Assembly (NCBI RefSeq): GCF_014695385.1
Contig: NZ_JACJOD010000076.1
Coordinates: 124,001-188,000 of the forward strand
Reading direction: 5' to 3'
Length of the DNA: 64,000 nt
DNA from: Trichocoleus sp. FACHB-46
GTDB lineage: Bacteria; Cyanobacteriota; Cyanobacteriia; FACHB-46
This document shows, one piece after another, positions 52,768-61,995 of this stretch. A program made the position numbers and the translations under genes. The notes under the pieces were generated by a model. The model searched no databases. It worked only from the letters and a program-made list of their open reading frames with translations, and was not told the DNA's origin. Numbering within the stretch: the first letter of the stretch is position 1; every line of letters begins with the position of its first letter.

Positions 52768-52907
52768 GCCGTCATTAATGAAGATACGGATATGGCTGTG
52801 ATTACTCAGGCTAAAGATGAGGTTGAGGCGATCGCGCTGTTCCGCCAAGTGCAACCCGATGTAGCCTTAATGGATTTGCATTAAAACGAAGGATTGCCAG
52901 TCTGTAA
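52768..52907 (+). pseudogene. Relic of the NarL-type response regulator
   Basis: The translation from 52768 matches residues 24-60 of the intact regulator at 61330 (pattern INE-x-x-DMAVI, then LFRQVQPDV-x-LMDL). It then jumps by a deletion of about 420 bases to the last codons (LKR-x-IASL-stop), ending at TAA 52905-52907. The join is out of frame. The phospho-Asp region is kept but the output domain is lost. Confidence 0.8.
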
Positions 52908-52922
52908 GCTTGGCACCTTAGC

Positions 52923-53147
52923 TTACTCCCTTCCCGCCCAAAGATTAGGAACTAAGTGAAAAGATAAGCCCGGATAATCCGGTGCGATCAGATGGAATTT
53001 ATCAGCAAGCGCAGGCATGAGATTGCGGAACATGTGAGAGGAGGTCGGGAAGCGGTGCAACAGCAAAATCGTTGGATTGTCACGGGAACCAACTTCTCGA
53101 TAAAAGATATCTAAACTATCGATCGCGATCGTGCAATATGTGATCAT
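52923..53147 (-). pseudogene. Truncated alpha/beta hydrolase (N-terminal fragment)
   Basis: The 74 codons match only the first quarter of an epoxide-hydrolase-like alpha/beta hydrolase (FYREVG, then [10 protein letters not shown] and HLIAPDYPG). The chain ends in unrelated sequence after DYPG, without nucleophile, acid or His. The oxyanion HG motif reads LLHRFP, with Arg in place of Gly. Both features mark it as a non-functional remnant. Confidence 0.75.
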
Positions 53148-53209
53148 GGAATGCCCCCTAGTGGACTTATTGGTTTATTGAAGGCAAAACTGTGGTGCAT
53201 TTACGGCAA

Positions 53210-53779
53210 CTACTTTGGCATGGGTTGCCACGTCGAGAAGTTAGCAAGGTGTGCCCAGTAAGAACTCAATCCAATAAACGTAAAGATGAGAGCTGCCGTA
53301 ATTAATACAATTGCTCCAATACTTCGCAGAAACCAATTCTTCTTGAAGTAGAGCGTTGGGGCAGAGAAAACTCCTCCGAGACCAACTAGAATGAACCCAA
53401 GTCCTGCCAACAGGGAAATCGGTATTGCGCCTAGGTTGATGATACGAAAGCCAATTACAAGCGATACAAGTCCTGCAAAGAAGCCATAAGCACCGAGGGT
53501 CAGCAGGTCCCAACCCATTGCCAGAGCGAGTGAAGTTCCGACGAGGAGAATGCCAAACAGGACTGTTGTTTCACCAAAAGCAATATTGAAACTACCAATC
53601 ACAGGCCAAGTCAACGTCATGTGTAAGCCAGTGACTAACGCGATCGCACCCACGACCCCGAAGCCTGGAATCCAACGTCTCTGATTTGACTCACCCAGAC
53701 CGAAATACACATAGGCAGCTAATAGAGCCAGGCCAGCCGCCAGGTTAATGAGCATGAGTGTAATGTAATCAATAAACAT
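53210..53779 (-). CDS. DUF981 family membrane protein, copy 1
   Basis: A 189-residue polytopic membrane protein with about six hydrophobic helices, starting MFIDYITLMLINLAAGLALL; I recognise it as DUF981-like. It is nearly identical in layout to the copy at 62908-63483 (most residues the same, including the stretch FNIAFGETTVLFGILLVGTSLA). The upstream leader is also shared (AAAACCGA and GGAGATCT before the ATG), so the duplication included the translation start region. No catalytic motif is recognised. It lies 59 bases downstream of the DsbA-like gene, probably in one transcript. Confidence 0.85.
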   Translation of the reverse strand: MFIDYITLMLINLAAGLALLAAYVYFGLGESNQRRWIPGFGVVGAIALVTGLHMTLTWPVIGSFNIAFGETTVLFGILLVGTSLALAMGWDLLTLGAYGFFAGLVSLVIGFRIINLGAIPISLLAGLGFILVGLGGVFSAPTLYFKKNWFLRSIGAIVLITAALIFTFIGLSSYWAHLANFSTWQPMPK

Positions 53780-53838
53780 GAGATCTCCTATAAATGCTCG
53801 GTTTTATTGAGACGTAGATAAAGAGTGTGGAATGCTGA

Positions 53839-54444
53839 TTAATCACCTGAATTGGGGGCAATAGCTGCCATCAATGGCTCAATGTCCCAGCGATCGCGAT
53901 ACCGCCTCCCATTGATAAACAGGGCTGGCGCAGCTTCGACGCCACTTTGCATTCCGCTGGTGATATCCTCATTGATACGATCGCGGTGCACTTGTCTGCT
54001 GATGGCTCGCAAAAACTGGCAGATATCGAGTCCGAGATCATTGGCATACTCCACCAAATAGCCACTGCCTAAGGCTTGTTGATGGGTGAATAACATATCG
54101 TGCATCTGCCAGAACTGCCCCTGTGCCCCTGCTGCTAGAGCTGCTGCCGCTGCCTTTTGAGCTTGAGGATGGAGTTGAAGTTGAGGGAACTGCCGAAACA
54201 CAAAGCATAGATAATTTTCCTCCGCGAAGGTCACATCAAGCTGTGCTTGAATTGCCTTAATTAAGGAATAAAGTTCTTTACACTCAAGACACTGATAATC
54301 TCCATACTCAACGAGCACCACGTTGGCATCGAGTTTTCCCTGGCGGTAGTCTCGCTCGGAGGGAGGTAGCACTAACGAGTTGCGTTCACTCTGTATCTCC
54401 ATTGGAGAATCGCCAGATGCTTCTTCAGAAATATCGTGACTCAT
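53839..54444 (-). CDS. DsbA-like thioredoxin-fold protein
   Basis: A 201-residue thioredoxin-fold oxidoreductase of the DsbA/DSBA-like group. The strand-turn VLVEYGDYQC holds a CLEC active site (Cys52 and Cys55) instead of the usual CPxC. The helical insertion (AAAAALAAGAQGQFWQMHDML) and the cis-Pro region GVEAAPALFINGRRYRD are typical. No signal peptide is visible, so it may act in the cytoplasm, unlike classic DsbA. The frame opens at TTG 54462; the ATG at 54444 is favoured. It is preceded by repeat copy B. A decayed copy lies at 52474-52606. Confidence 0.85.
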   Translation of the reverse strand: MSHDISEEASGDSPMEIQSERNSLVLPPSERDYRQGKLDANVVLVEYGDYQCLECKELYSLIKAIQAQLDVTFAEENYLCFVFRQFPQLQLHPQAQKAAAAALAAGAQGQFWQMHDMLFTHQQALGSGYLVEYANDLGLDICQFLRAISRQVHRDRINEDITSGMQSGVEAAPALFINGRRYRDRWDIEPLMAAIAPNSGD

Positions 54445-54528
54445 GCTAAACCTGAGAAGCAAAGAGGGTTCATTATACGAGACGTACTGTGAAATCTCTT
54501 TGCCTCAGCCCTAGAACTGTTTGTATGA

Positions 54529-54643
54529 CCCTAATTTAGGGGACTAACGCTAAGCTGTCTTCCATTCAAGGTCCATTGTTGAAGCCATACAACGATCAAT
54601 CTTTGGGTAATCAAAGGTATTGGCTTGATGTCAAACTTAAGTT
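54529..54643 (-). repeat. Copy B of the three-copy 115-bp element
   Basis: Bounded by AACTTAAGTT (54634-54643) and CCCTAATTTAGGG (54529-54541), the same length as copy A. It separates the TetR stop codon (one-base overlap) from the DsbA-like gene, whose start codon lies 85 bases further on the minus strand. Position suggests a promoter or regulatory region for the DsbA-like and DUF981 genes. Confidence 0.75.
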
Positions 54644-55254
54644 CATAGATTGGAACAAGCTTGCAATGCCATCTCAACCACCTGTAGGAGGTCTGCGCGG
54701 CTGGCTCCACTGGAGGCTTGGACGGACATGCCAAAGTTGACAGTTAGGACAAAGCGGGCCAAGGCAGCGGGGTCAGTATCAGACGACAAATCCCCTTCCG
54801 CGATCGCCCGCTCAAAGCGATCGCAAATTGTTGCCTCGATTAATATTCGGCGTTCTGCCAGTTCTTGATAGAGTGGATCGCTTGGATCAGCACATGAAAG
54901 CACAGTTTGGGCATAGAGGCATCTTGGCGGATTGTCTGGATTCGTCAGCAAATCAACCACCCCATACATCATTCGCTCGATCACTTTACGGGCAGTCGGC
55001 TCCTTTAGAGCTTGGGCCATGTAGGGTGTTTGTTGCTCTTGGTAAAGATCGAGCACCTTACGAAATAGAGTTTCCTTATTACCAAAAGCCGCATAGAGGC
55101 TGGGACGGTTAATCCCCATTGCCTCCGTGAGTTCGGTCAAGGATGTTCCCAGATAGCCCTTGCGCCAAAACACCTGTAGAGCTTTTTCTAAGGCTTCGTC
55201 GATATCGAAAGCGCGAGGACGTCCCTGAGCAGTGTGAAGTTTTCTCGTTTCCAT
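54643..55254 (-). CDS. TetR/AcrR-family transcriptional regulator
   Basis: A 203-residue repressor. The HTH region is ALEKALQVFWRKGYLGTSLTELTEAMGINRPSLYAAFGNKE in pieces near residues 15-55. The ligand-binding domain follows, ending in the helix RADLLQVVEMALQA. The ATG at 55254 lies inside a 14-bp inverted repeat, so autorepression is likely. The frame extends to a TTG at 55287, but the homology starts at the ATG. There is no obvious ribosome-binding site, so it may be leaderless or weakly translated. It is divergent from the giant kinase gene and could control it too. Confidence 0.85.
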   Translation of the reverse strand: METRKLHTAQGRPRAFDIDEALEKALQVFWRKGYLGTSLTELTEAMGINRPSLYAAFGNKETLFRKVLDLYQEQQTPYMAQALKEPTARKVIERMMYGVVDLLTNPDNPPRCLYAQTVLSCADPSDPLYQELAERRILIEATICDRFERAIAEGDLSSDTDPAALARFVLTVNFGMSVQASSGASRADLLQVVEMALQACSNL

Positions 55255-55266
55255 ACTGTTCAGTAT
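55253..55266. promoter_or_regulatory. TetR operator-like inverted repeat over the start codon
   Basis: ATACTG-TT-CAGTAT is a 14-bp interrupted palindrome covering the TetR start codon. TetR regulators commonly bind such sites in their own promoters; the divergent kinase start is 78 bases away. Confidence 0.6.
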
Positions 55267-55343
55267 AAAACTTTCTTGACACCCCAAGTTAAGCAGGAGA
55301 TACTTTCTGTACCGATTGGTAAATAAATTACAGGCTAGTAATT

Positions 55344-58300
55344 ATGATTTCCTTACCAAACGTCATTGTTCAAGGAAAGCTTTACGAAAGCCGCAACTCT
55401 CTGGTTTACCGAGGGATTAGAAAATCAGATCACTTGCCGATCATCCTCAAAGTTCTTAAGCAAGACTATCCCACTCCATCCGAACTGATTCGTTATAAGC
55501 AGGAATATGAAATCACCCAATCACTTAATCTTGAGGGAGTGATCAAAGCTTACGCACAGCAGGATTATCAAAGAACGCTCGTCATTCTTCTAGAAGATTT
55601 TGGTGGCAAGTCCTTAGAAAAATGGATTCGGGACGCTGCTAAGTCATACTGCCCCATGCCTCTACCTGAGTTTCTGCGTTTTGCAATTACGGTTACGAAG
55701 ATCTTGGGGGACATTCATACTGCCAACGTAATTCATAAAGATATCAACCCCAGTAATATCGTGCTCAATCCCCAAACGGGACAAGTTAAAGTTATCGATT
55801 TTGGTATTTCTACACGTCTGGGTCGCACTAATCCTACCTTTAACAACCCCCATATTCTAGAAGGTACTTTAGCGTACATTTCCCCAGAGCAAACTGGGCG
55901 CATGAACCGCTCGTTGGATTATCGCACTGATTTTTATTCCCTCGGTATCACCTTCTACGAACTGCTCACTGGACAGTTACCGTTTCCTACCGCTGACATT
56001 CTTGAATTAGTTCATTGTCACATCGCCAAACAACCTGTGCCGCCGCATGAGTTGAATGCAGAGATTCCTAAAGCCATGTCAGATATGGTTTTAAAGCTGA
56101 TGGCGAAAAATGCGGAAGATCGCTATCAGAGTGCATGGGGCATCAAAGCGGATTTAGAACTCTGTGCTCAGCAGTTAACAGAAACAGATCTAATAGGTAA
56201 CTTGCAGCTGGGGTTGCATGATGTTTCTGATCAGTTTCAAATTCCCCAAAAATTGTATGGACGCAGCGCAGAGATTGCGGCCCTACTGGCATCATTTGAC
56301 AGAGTGGCCGCAAGAATTAAAACAGGGATAACAGAAATAAAAAGGGAAGAAAACACAGGGGATATAGATATCTCTCGTTCCTCGATTCCTATACCTTCTG
56401 AAAGGTTGCTCGTCTCTGGCTATGCTGGTGTTGGCAAATCAGCTCTGGTTCAGGAACTTTACAAACCTATCACAGCAAGACGTGGCTATTTTGTCTCTGG
56501 TAAGTTTGACCAATTGCAGCGCAATACTCCCTATAGTGCGATCGCCCATGCTCTACAAAAATTAGTGCAACAACTGCTGGGCGAACCCGATGAGCAGTTG
56601 CAACAGTGGCGATCGCGCCTACTTGCAGCGTTGGGAAGCAATGGGCAACTAGTTGTTGATGTGATTCCTGAATTGGAATTGATTGTAGGCAAACAGCCCC
56701 CTGTCATAGAAGTGGGAGCAACAGAAGCACAGAATCGTTTCAACCGCATCTTTCAGCAATTTTTACGGGTGTTTTGTTCAGAGTCACATCCTTTAGTAAT
56801 CTTTTTAGATGATTTGCAGTGGATCGACTCCGCCACGCTGAAGCTAATTGGACTGATGTTACTGGATGAACAAGCCCAATCGCTATTTTTGATCGGAGCC
56901 TATCGAGATAATGAAGTACATCCAACTCATCCATTGACTTTAGCGCTAGAGAGCTTACGGAAACAGGGAGCGGTGTTTCAAGAAATTGTTCTTCGACCTT
57001 TAATGCTAGAACCGTTAAGCCAGTTGCTTGCTGAGACACTACATCAGGATGTTGAAACCGTTCGTTCTCTAGCTCAGTTAGTATTGCGTAAAACCGAGGG
57101 CACCCCTTTCTTTGTCAATGAATTTTTGCGAATGTTGTATGGCCAAAATCTGTTGACTTTTGATGCTGCACACCGAAGCTGGCAGTGGAACATTGCTCAG
57201 ATTGAAGCCCAGAATATCACTGATAATGTCGTAGATCTGATGCTAGTCAAGTTGAAGAAACTGCCAAAGGACACGCAGCGTCTTTTGCGGCTAGCCGCTT
57301 GTATTGGATCTGAATTTGATTTGGATACTTTAGCGCTCGTTTGTGAGCAGTCTTCCAACAGAGTATTTCGAGATTTGCTGCCAGCGCTCCAGGAAGGATT
57401 TATTCAGCCTCTCTCTGAATTAGATCAAGACCTATTATTTCAGCAATACAAGTTCCTGCACGATCGCGTCCAGCAAACTGCTTATGCTTTGATTGATCCA
57501 TCACAAAAACACATTATTCATCTGCAAATTGGTCGCAATCTCCTCGAAAAAACTTTATTAGAACCTCTGTCAGACTGGCTATTTAAATCAGTTGATCATC
57601 TAAACTACGGGATTAACCTTGTTACTGATGCTGATGAACGAATTGAGATTGCCAAGTTAAATTTGATGGCAGGGCGTAAGGCAAAAGCCGCGATCGCCTA
57701 CAGAGCAGCAAAAAAATATTTAGCTCAAGGAAGAGAATGGCTAACATTTTCTAGCTGGCAGAGTCATTATAACCTAACCTTAGAGTTGTATATAGAAACC
57801 ACAGAAGTTTCGTATTTATGTGGTGAGTTTGAAGATGTAGAGCAGTGGGCAGGAGTTGCTCTGATAGAAGCCAAAACGGTTCTCGATAGCGTAAAGCTCT
57901 ACGAAATTAAAGTTCAAGCATACATCGCGCAGAAACAGCTAGTAAAAGCCATTAACACTGCATTACAAGTTTTGCAGCAGCTAGGAATTAGTTTCCCTAA
58001 AACGCCCACCCCATCGGAAATTCGCCGTGAACTAGACGCGACCACATCTCTCTTTGACAATTGCCAGATCGGGGACTTAATCCATTTGCCAGAAATGATC
58101 GAACTGGAAAAATTAGCGGCGATGCGAATCCTATCCAGCATCACGATCACTGCCCAAATCGCTGCTCCTAATTTGACACCGCTACTTGCATCCAAACAGG
58201 TCAACCTGTCTATTCTGTATGGCAATGCATTTGTGTCTCCCTTTGCTTACGCCACCTTTGGGTTAATTCTTTGTGGTGTGGTCGGAAACATAGAGTCTGG

Positions 58301-61300
58301 CTATGAGTTCGGACAGCTTGCTATAAGGCTTTTATCACAGTGTCATACCCATGCCTTGAAAGCCAGGACTTTGAATATCGTAAATAATTTTATTATTCAC
58401 TGGAAAGAACATGCTAGAGAGCTATTGAAGCCTTTGTTAGAAGGCTATCAAAGCGGGCTAGAAACTGGAGATTTAGAATTTGCTGCCTATTGTGCTTATA
58501 CTTACTGCTTTCAATCCTATGCGAATGGAAAAGAACTCATAGAAGTTGAACACAATATGGCGATCTATGGAGAAGCAATTCGTCAAATTAAGCAAGAAAC
58601 AGCATATACCTGGAATCAGATATTTCGGCAGGCCATCATAAACTTGACAGGACAATCGGCCAACCCAACCCAACTAGTTGGCGAATCCTACAATGAGGAC
58701 AATGAACTGCCAAAATACGAATCCAGAAATGATGGAAGCAGCATCTTTTCTGTCTATTTTAACAAACTTTTCCTATGCTACCTTTTTTCTGAATATGCTC
58801 AAGCTGTTGAAAACGGAGTCCTAGCGGGAAGTTATCTGATTCGATTAACAGGCACATCTCTTGAGCCTCTGTACTATCTCTATATTTCTCTCGCAAGGCT
58901 CGCAATATATCCTGAAAGCAGCAATCAAGTACAGAAAGAACTCCTCCAAGAAGTTACCCTAAGCCAGGAGAAAATGAAGCTATGGGCACATCATGCGCCA
59001 ATGAACTATTTGCATAAATATAATTTAGTTCAAGCAGAGACGGCACAAGTTTTGGGGCAGTGGTTTGAGGCGGAGGAGTTTTATGAACAAGCGATTCAAG
59101 GAGCTAGGGAAAATGAATATATTCAGGAAGAGGCATTAGCATACGAATTGGCTGCAAAACATTATTTGGCGCGTGGTCGCGAAAAGTTTGCTCAAACCTA
59201 CATGAAAGAAGCTCACTACTGTTATGAACGTTGGGGAGCCACAGTGAAGGTGAAAGATTTAGAAACTCGCTACCCACAGTTTTTTCCTCAAGCGTCTGAT
59301 GTGGTTTCGCCAACCTATAAAACTTCTGAAACCACCTCTAATCGCTCAGACCTTGCTTTAGATTTAGCGGCTGTGCTGAAAGCCTCTCAGGCGATATCCA
59401 GTGAAATTGAATTGGATCAGTTGCTCCGCTCCTTAATGCAAATTTTAATCGAGACTGCTGGGGCTCAAACCGGATGCTTGATTTTAGAAAATGCAGGTGA
59501 ATGGGCGATCGAAGCAGCTTGTGAACTTAGTCAAGGAGAGAACGTCTGTACTACGAGAGTGCTGCAATCGCTTCCAACGACAAATCATCTACCAGAATCA
59601 ATTATTCAGTATGTGATTCGAACTCACGAATCTGTCATCTTGAATGACGCTACTCGTGAAGGCAATTTTATTCATGATCCCTATATTCAGCACCACAAAA
59701 CTCGATCGCTTCTCTGTTTACCGCTGCTGAATCAAAGTAAGCTTGTGGGCGTGCTGTACCTGGAAAATCAATTAGCAACCGGAGTTTTTTCACCAGAGCG
59801 ATCGCAGGTGTTGAATCTACTATCTAGCCAGGCAGCGATCGCCATTGAAAATGCCAAACTTTACTCCAAGCTCCGCACAAGTGAAAGCCACATGACACAA
59901 TTTCTAGAAGCCGTTCAAGTGGGAATTGGGGTATTAGATGCAACAGGCCGCCCCTACTATGTCAATCAACGGGGAACTCAATTATTGGGAAAAGGTATTG
60001 ACCCTGTCGCGTCACCAGACTATTTTTCGGAGATCTATCAAGTTTATCTATCAGGCACCAATCAGATATATCCAACTGAGAAAATGCCAATCGTCCGAGC
60101 GCTGAATGGTGAACGCACTAGGATTGATGATATGGAGATTCATCAAAACGACAAAATCATTCCAGTTGAAGTCTGGGGAACACCAATCTTTGACGAACAG
60201 GGTAATGTGACATATGCGATTGCAGCCTTTCAAGACATTACGGAACGTAGACAAACCGAACAACTCCTAACCGATTACAACCGTACCTTAGAGCAACAAG
60301 TGGCGGAACGAACGGTAGCCCTACAGAAAAGCGAAGCCGAACTGCGTCGTCGAGAACAAGAACTACGGCTGATCACCGACACTCTCCCTGCTCTAGTCGC
60401 TTATGTAGATGGCAATCGTCGCTATCAATTTATTAACCGTACCTACGAGGTCTGGTTCAATCGCAGTCGAGATGAGATTTTAGGTAGATACGTCCATGAA
60501 TTGCTCGATGAAACCGTTTATCAGAGAGTTGAACCGTTTATTCATCAAGTATTTACAGGGCAAACTGTAAGCCTGGAAGCAGAAGTTCCCTTCCCAGTGG
60601 GTAAAAAGTCCATCAGTGCTACCTTGATCCCCGATTTTGATGTCAATGCTCAAGTGGGAGGATTCTACAGCCTCATCACAGACATCAGCGACCAAAAACG
60701 TGCCGAAGAAGCCTCCATTCTAGAAGAGCGCAACCGCATGGCGCGAGAAATTCACGATACATTGGCGCAAGCCTTTACAGGCATTCTGCTGCATACTGGA
60801 GCAGCGACAGAGTTAATGACCAAGAAACCAGAGACTGCTCAGGCACACCTGGAAACTGTGGATGAATTAGCCCGCACCGGATTAGCTGAAGCCCGCCGAT
60901 CCGTGACGACCCTCCGACCTAAATTGTTGGAGGAGGGAAACTTGTATCATGCGCTCAATCATCTAACTCATCAAATGAAGTCTTCCACAAAGACTCATCT
61001 CACCTGTCAAACCATTGGTGAAGTTTATGCTTTACTACCCGATGTGGAAAATAACCTATTACGTATCGGACAAGAAGCTTTAACCAACGCCATTAAATAT
61101 GCCAACGCCACTGAAATTTGTATTGAGTTGGTGTACGAGAAGACGCAATGTCTATTACGAGTGAAAGATGATGGACAAGGGTTTGAAGTGGAAGTATACC
61201 CAACTCAGGGATTTGGTTTACTGGGGATGAGTGAACGGGTTGAGCAGATTGGCGGTGAATTAACCATCAGCAGCCAGCCGAATCAAGGTACAGAAATCAT

Positions 61301-61322
61301 TGTCATCGTAAACCGGGAGTAA
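55344..61322 (+). CDS. Giant Ser/Thr kinase-AAA-GAF-PAS-histidine kinase
   Basis: A 1992-residue signalling protein. Residues about 10-270 form a Ser/Thr protein kinase domain with HKDINPSN (catalytic Asp near 133) and the DFG metal motif near 152. Residues about 300-700 hold a STAND/AAA-type ATPase with Walker A GYAGVGKS (about 358). A long helical repeat region reaches about 1320. A GAF domain is at about 1345-1505, PAS domains at about 1515-1632 and 1672-1785. A NarL-partner-type histidine kinase ends it, with HisKA_3 acceptor REIHDTLAQ (His near 1802) and HATPase GQEALTNAIKYA, GFGLLGMSERV. No membrane helices. The response regulator gene starts seven bases after its stop, so they form an operon. 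This architecture is common in filamentous cyanobacteria. Confidence 0.93.
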   Translation: MISLPNVIVQGKLYESRNSLVYRGIRKSDHLPIILKVLKQDYPTPSELIRYKQEYEITQSLNLEGVIKAYAQQDYQRTLVILLEDFGGKSLEKWIRDAAKSYCPMPLPEFLRFAITVTKILGDIHTANVIHKDINPSNIVLNPQTGQVKVIDFGISTRLGRTNPTFNNPHILEGTLAYISPEQTGRMNRSLDYRTDFYSLGITFYELLTGQLPFPTADILELVHCHIAKQPVPPHELNAEIPKAMSDMVLKLMAKNAEDRYQSAWGIKADLELCAQQLTETDLIGNLQLGLHDVSDQFQIPQKLYGRSAEIAALLASFDRVAARIKTGITEIKREENTGDIDISRSSIPIPSERLLVSGYAGVGKSALVQELYKPITARRGYFVSGKFDQLQRNTPYSAIAHALQKLVQQLLGEPDEQLQQWRSRLLAALGSNGQLVVDVIPELELIVGKQPPVIEVGATEAQNRFNRIFQQFLRVFCSESHPLVIFLDDLQWIDSATLKLIGLMLLDEQAQSLFLIGAYRDNEVHPTHPLTLALESLRKQGAVFQEIVLRPLMLEPLSQLLAETLHQDVETVRSLAQLVLRKTEGTPFFVNEFLRMLYGQNLLTFDAAHRSWQWNIAQIEAQNITDNVVDLMLVKLKKLPKDTQRLLRLAACIGSEFDLDTLALVCEQSSNRVFRDLLPALQEGFIQPLSELDQDLLFQQYKFLHDRVQQTAYALIDPSQKHIIHLQIGRNLLEKTLLEPLSDWLFKSVDHLNYGINLVTDADERIEIAKLNLMAGRKAKAAIAYRAAKKYLAQGREWLTFSSWQSHYNLTLELYIETTEVSYLCGEFEDVEQWAGVALIEAKTVLDSVKLYEIKVQAYIAQKQLVKAINTALQVLQQLGISFPKTPTPSEIRRELDATTSLFDNCQIGDLIHLPEMIELEKLAAMRILSSITITAQIAAPNLTPLLASKQVNLSILYGNAFVSPFAYATFGLILCGVVGNIESGYEFGQLAIRLLSQCHTHALKARTLNIVNNFIIHWKEHARELLKPLLEGYQSGLETGDLEFAAYCAYTYCFQSYANGKELIEVEHNMAIYGEAIRQIKQETAYTWNQIFRQAIINLTGQSANPTQLVGESYNEDNELPKYESRNDGSSIFSVYFNKLFLCYLFSEYAQAVENGVLAGSYLIRLTGTSLEPLYYLYISLARLAIYPESSNQVQKELLQEVTLSQEKMKLWAHHAPMNYLHKYNLVQAETAQVLGQWFEAEEFYEQAIQGARENEYIQEEALAYELAAKHYLARGREKFAQTYMKEAHYCYERWGATVKVKDLETRYPQFFPQASDVVSPTYKTSETTSNRSDLALDLAAVLKASQAISSEIELDQLLRSLMQILIETAGAQTGCLILENAGEWAIEAACELSQGENVCTTRVLQSLPTTNHLPESIIQYVIRTHESVILNDATREGNFIHDPYIQHHKTRSLLCLPLLNQSKLVGVLYLENQLATGVFSPERSQVLNLLSSQAAIAIENAKLYSKLRTSESHMTQFLEAVQVGIGVLDATGRPYYVNQRGTQLLGKGIDPVASPDYFSEIYQVYLSGTNQIYPTEKMPIVRALNGERTRIDDMEIHQNDKIIPVEVWGTPIFDEQGNVTYAIAAFQDITERRQTEQLLTDYNRTLEQQVAERTVALQKSEAELRRREQELRLITDTLPALVAYVDGNRRYQFINRTYEVWFNRSRDEILGRYVHELLDETVYQRVEPFIHQVFTGQTVSLEAEVPFPVGKKSISATLIPDFDVNAQVGGFYSLITDISDQKRAEEASILEERNRMAREIHDTLAQAFTGILLHTGAATELMTKKPETAQAHLETVDELARTGLAEARRSVTTLRPKLLEEGNLYHALNHLTHQMKSSTKTHLTCQTIGEVYALLPDVENNLLRIGQEALTNAIKYANATEICIELVYEKTQCLLRVKDDGQGFEVEVYPTQGFGLLGMSERVEQIGGELTISSQPNQGTEIIVIVNRE

Positions 61323-61329
61323 GCATCTC

Positions 61330-61959
61330 ATGAGTCAACCAGCGACTATCCAGGTTCTGCTTGTGGATGATCATGCCATTGTCCAACAGGGATTGGCAGC
61401 TATCATCAATGAAGAATCGGATATGGCTGTCATTGGTCAGGCCAAGAATGGGGTTGAGGCAGTTCAGTTGTTCCGTCAAGTGCAACCCGACGTGACCTTA
61501 ATGGACTTGCGGATGCCACAAATGGGAGGGGTGGAAGCAATTACGGCAATTTGCACTGAGTTCAATACCGCTCGCATCATTGTATTGACTACCTATGACG
61601 GAGATGAGGACATCTATCGGGGGTTGAGAGCAGGTTCAAAGGGATATTTACTTAAAGACTGTAAACCTAATGAACTGAGAACTGCGATTCGTACAGTTCA
61701 CGAGGGGCTACAATATATTCCCCCTCACGTTGGGGCTAAGTTAGCACAGCGCATGACCCATCCAGAGCTGACCGATCGCGAATTAGAGGTGCTTCAGTTG
61801 GTCGCTCAGGGGATGAGCAATCTGGAAATCGGTGCTGCTTTGAGCATTACTGAAAGCACTGTCAAGTCCAACATCAACCGCATTTTAAGCAAGTTAGGCG
61901 CTAAAGACCGCACCCAGGCTACCATCATTGCCTTAAAGCGAGGAATTGCCAGTCTGTAA
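61330..61959 (+). CDS. NarL/LuxR-type response regulator
   Basis: A 209-residue regulator with a receiver (acidic pair Asp13-Asp14, phospho-Asp59 in LMDLRMP, Thr in VLTTYD, Lys in LLKD) and a C-terminal LuxR HTH (about 146-205; LTDRELEVLQLVAQGMSNLEI and STVKSNINRILSKLGA). It is the partner of the giant kinase gene, 7 bases upstream. The AACTTAAGTT/CCCTAA element directly follows its stop codon. A decayed duplicate of this gene is at 52768-52907. Confidence 0.93.
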   Translation: MSQPATIQVLLVDDHAIVQQGLAAIINEESDMAVIGQAKNGVEAVQLFRQVQPDVTLMDLRMPQMGGVEAITAICTEFNTARIIVLTTYDGDEDIYRGLRAGSKGYLLKDCKPNELRTAIRTVHEGLQYIPPHVGAKLAQRMTHPELTDRELEVLQLVAQGMSNLEIGAALSITESTVKSNINRILSKLGAKDRTQATIIALKRGIASL

Positions 61960-61995
61960 AGCCTGTCATATCGACTTAAGTTTGATTTCAAGTTG

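Noticed and set aside
53839-55254. Toxin-antitoxin pair formed by the DsbA-like and TetR genes
   Set aside because: The DsbA-like protein has a normal thioredoxin fold with CxxC, and the TetR protein is a full-length ligand-binding regulator, so an addiction module is not indicated.
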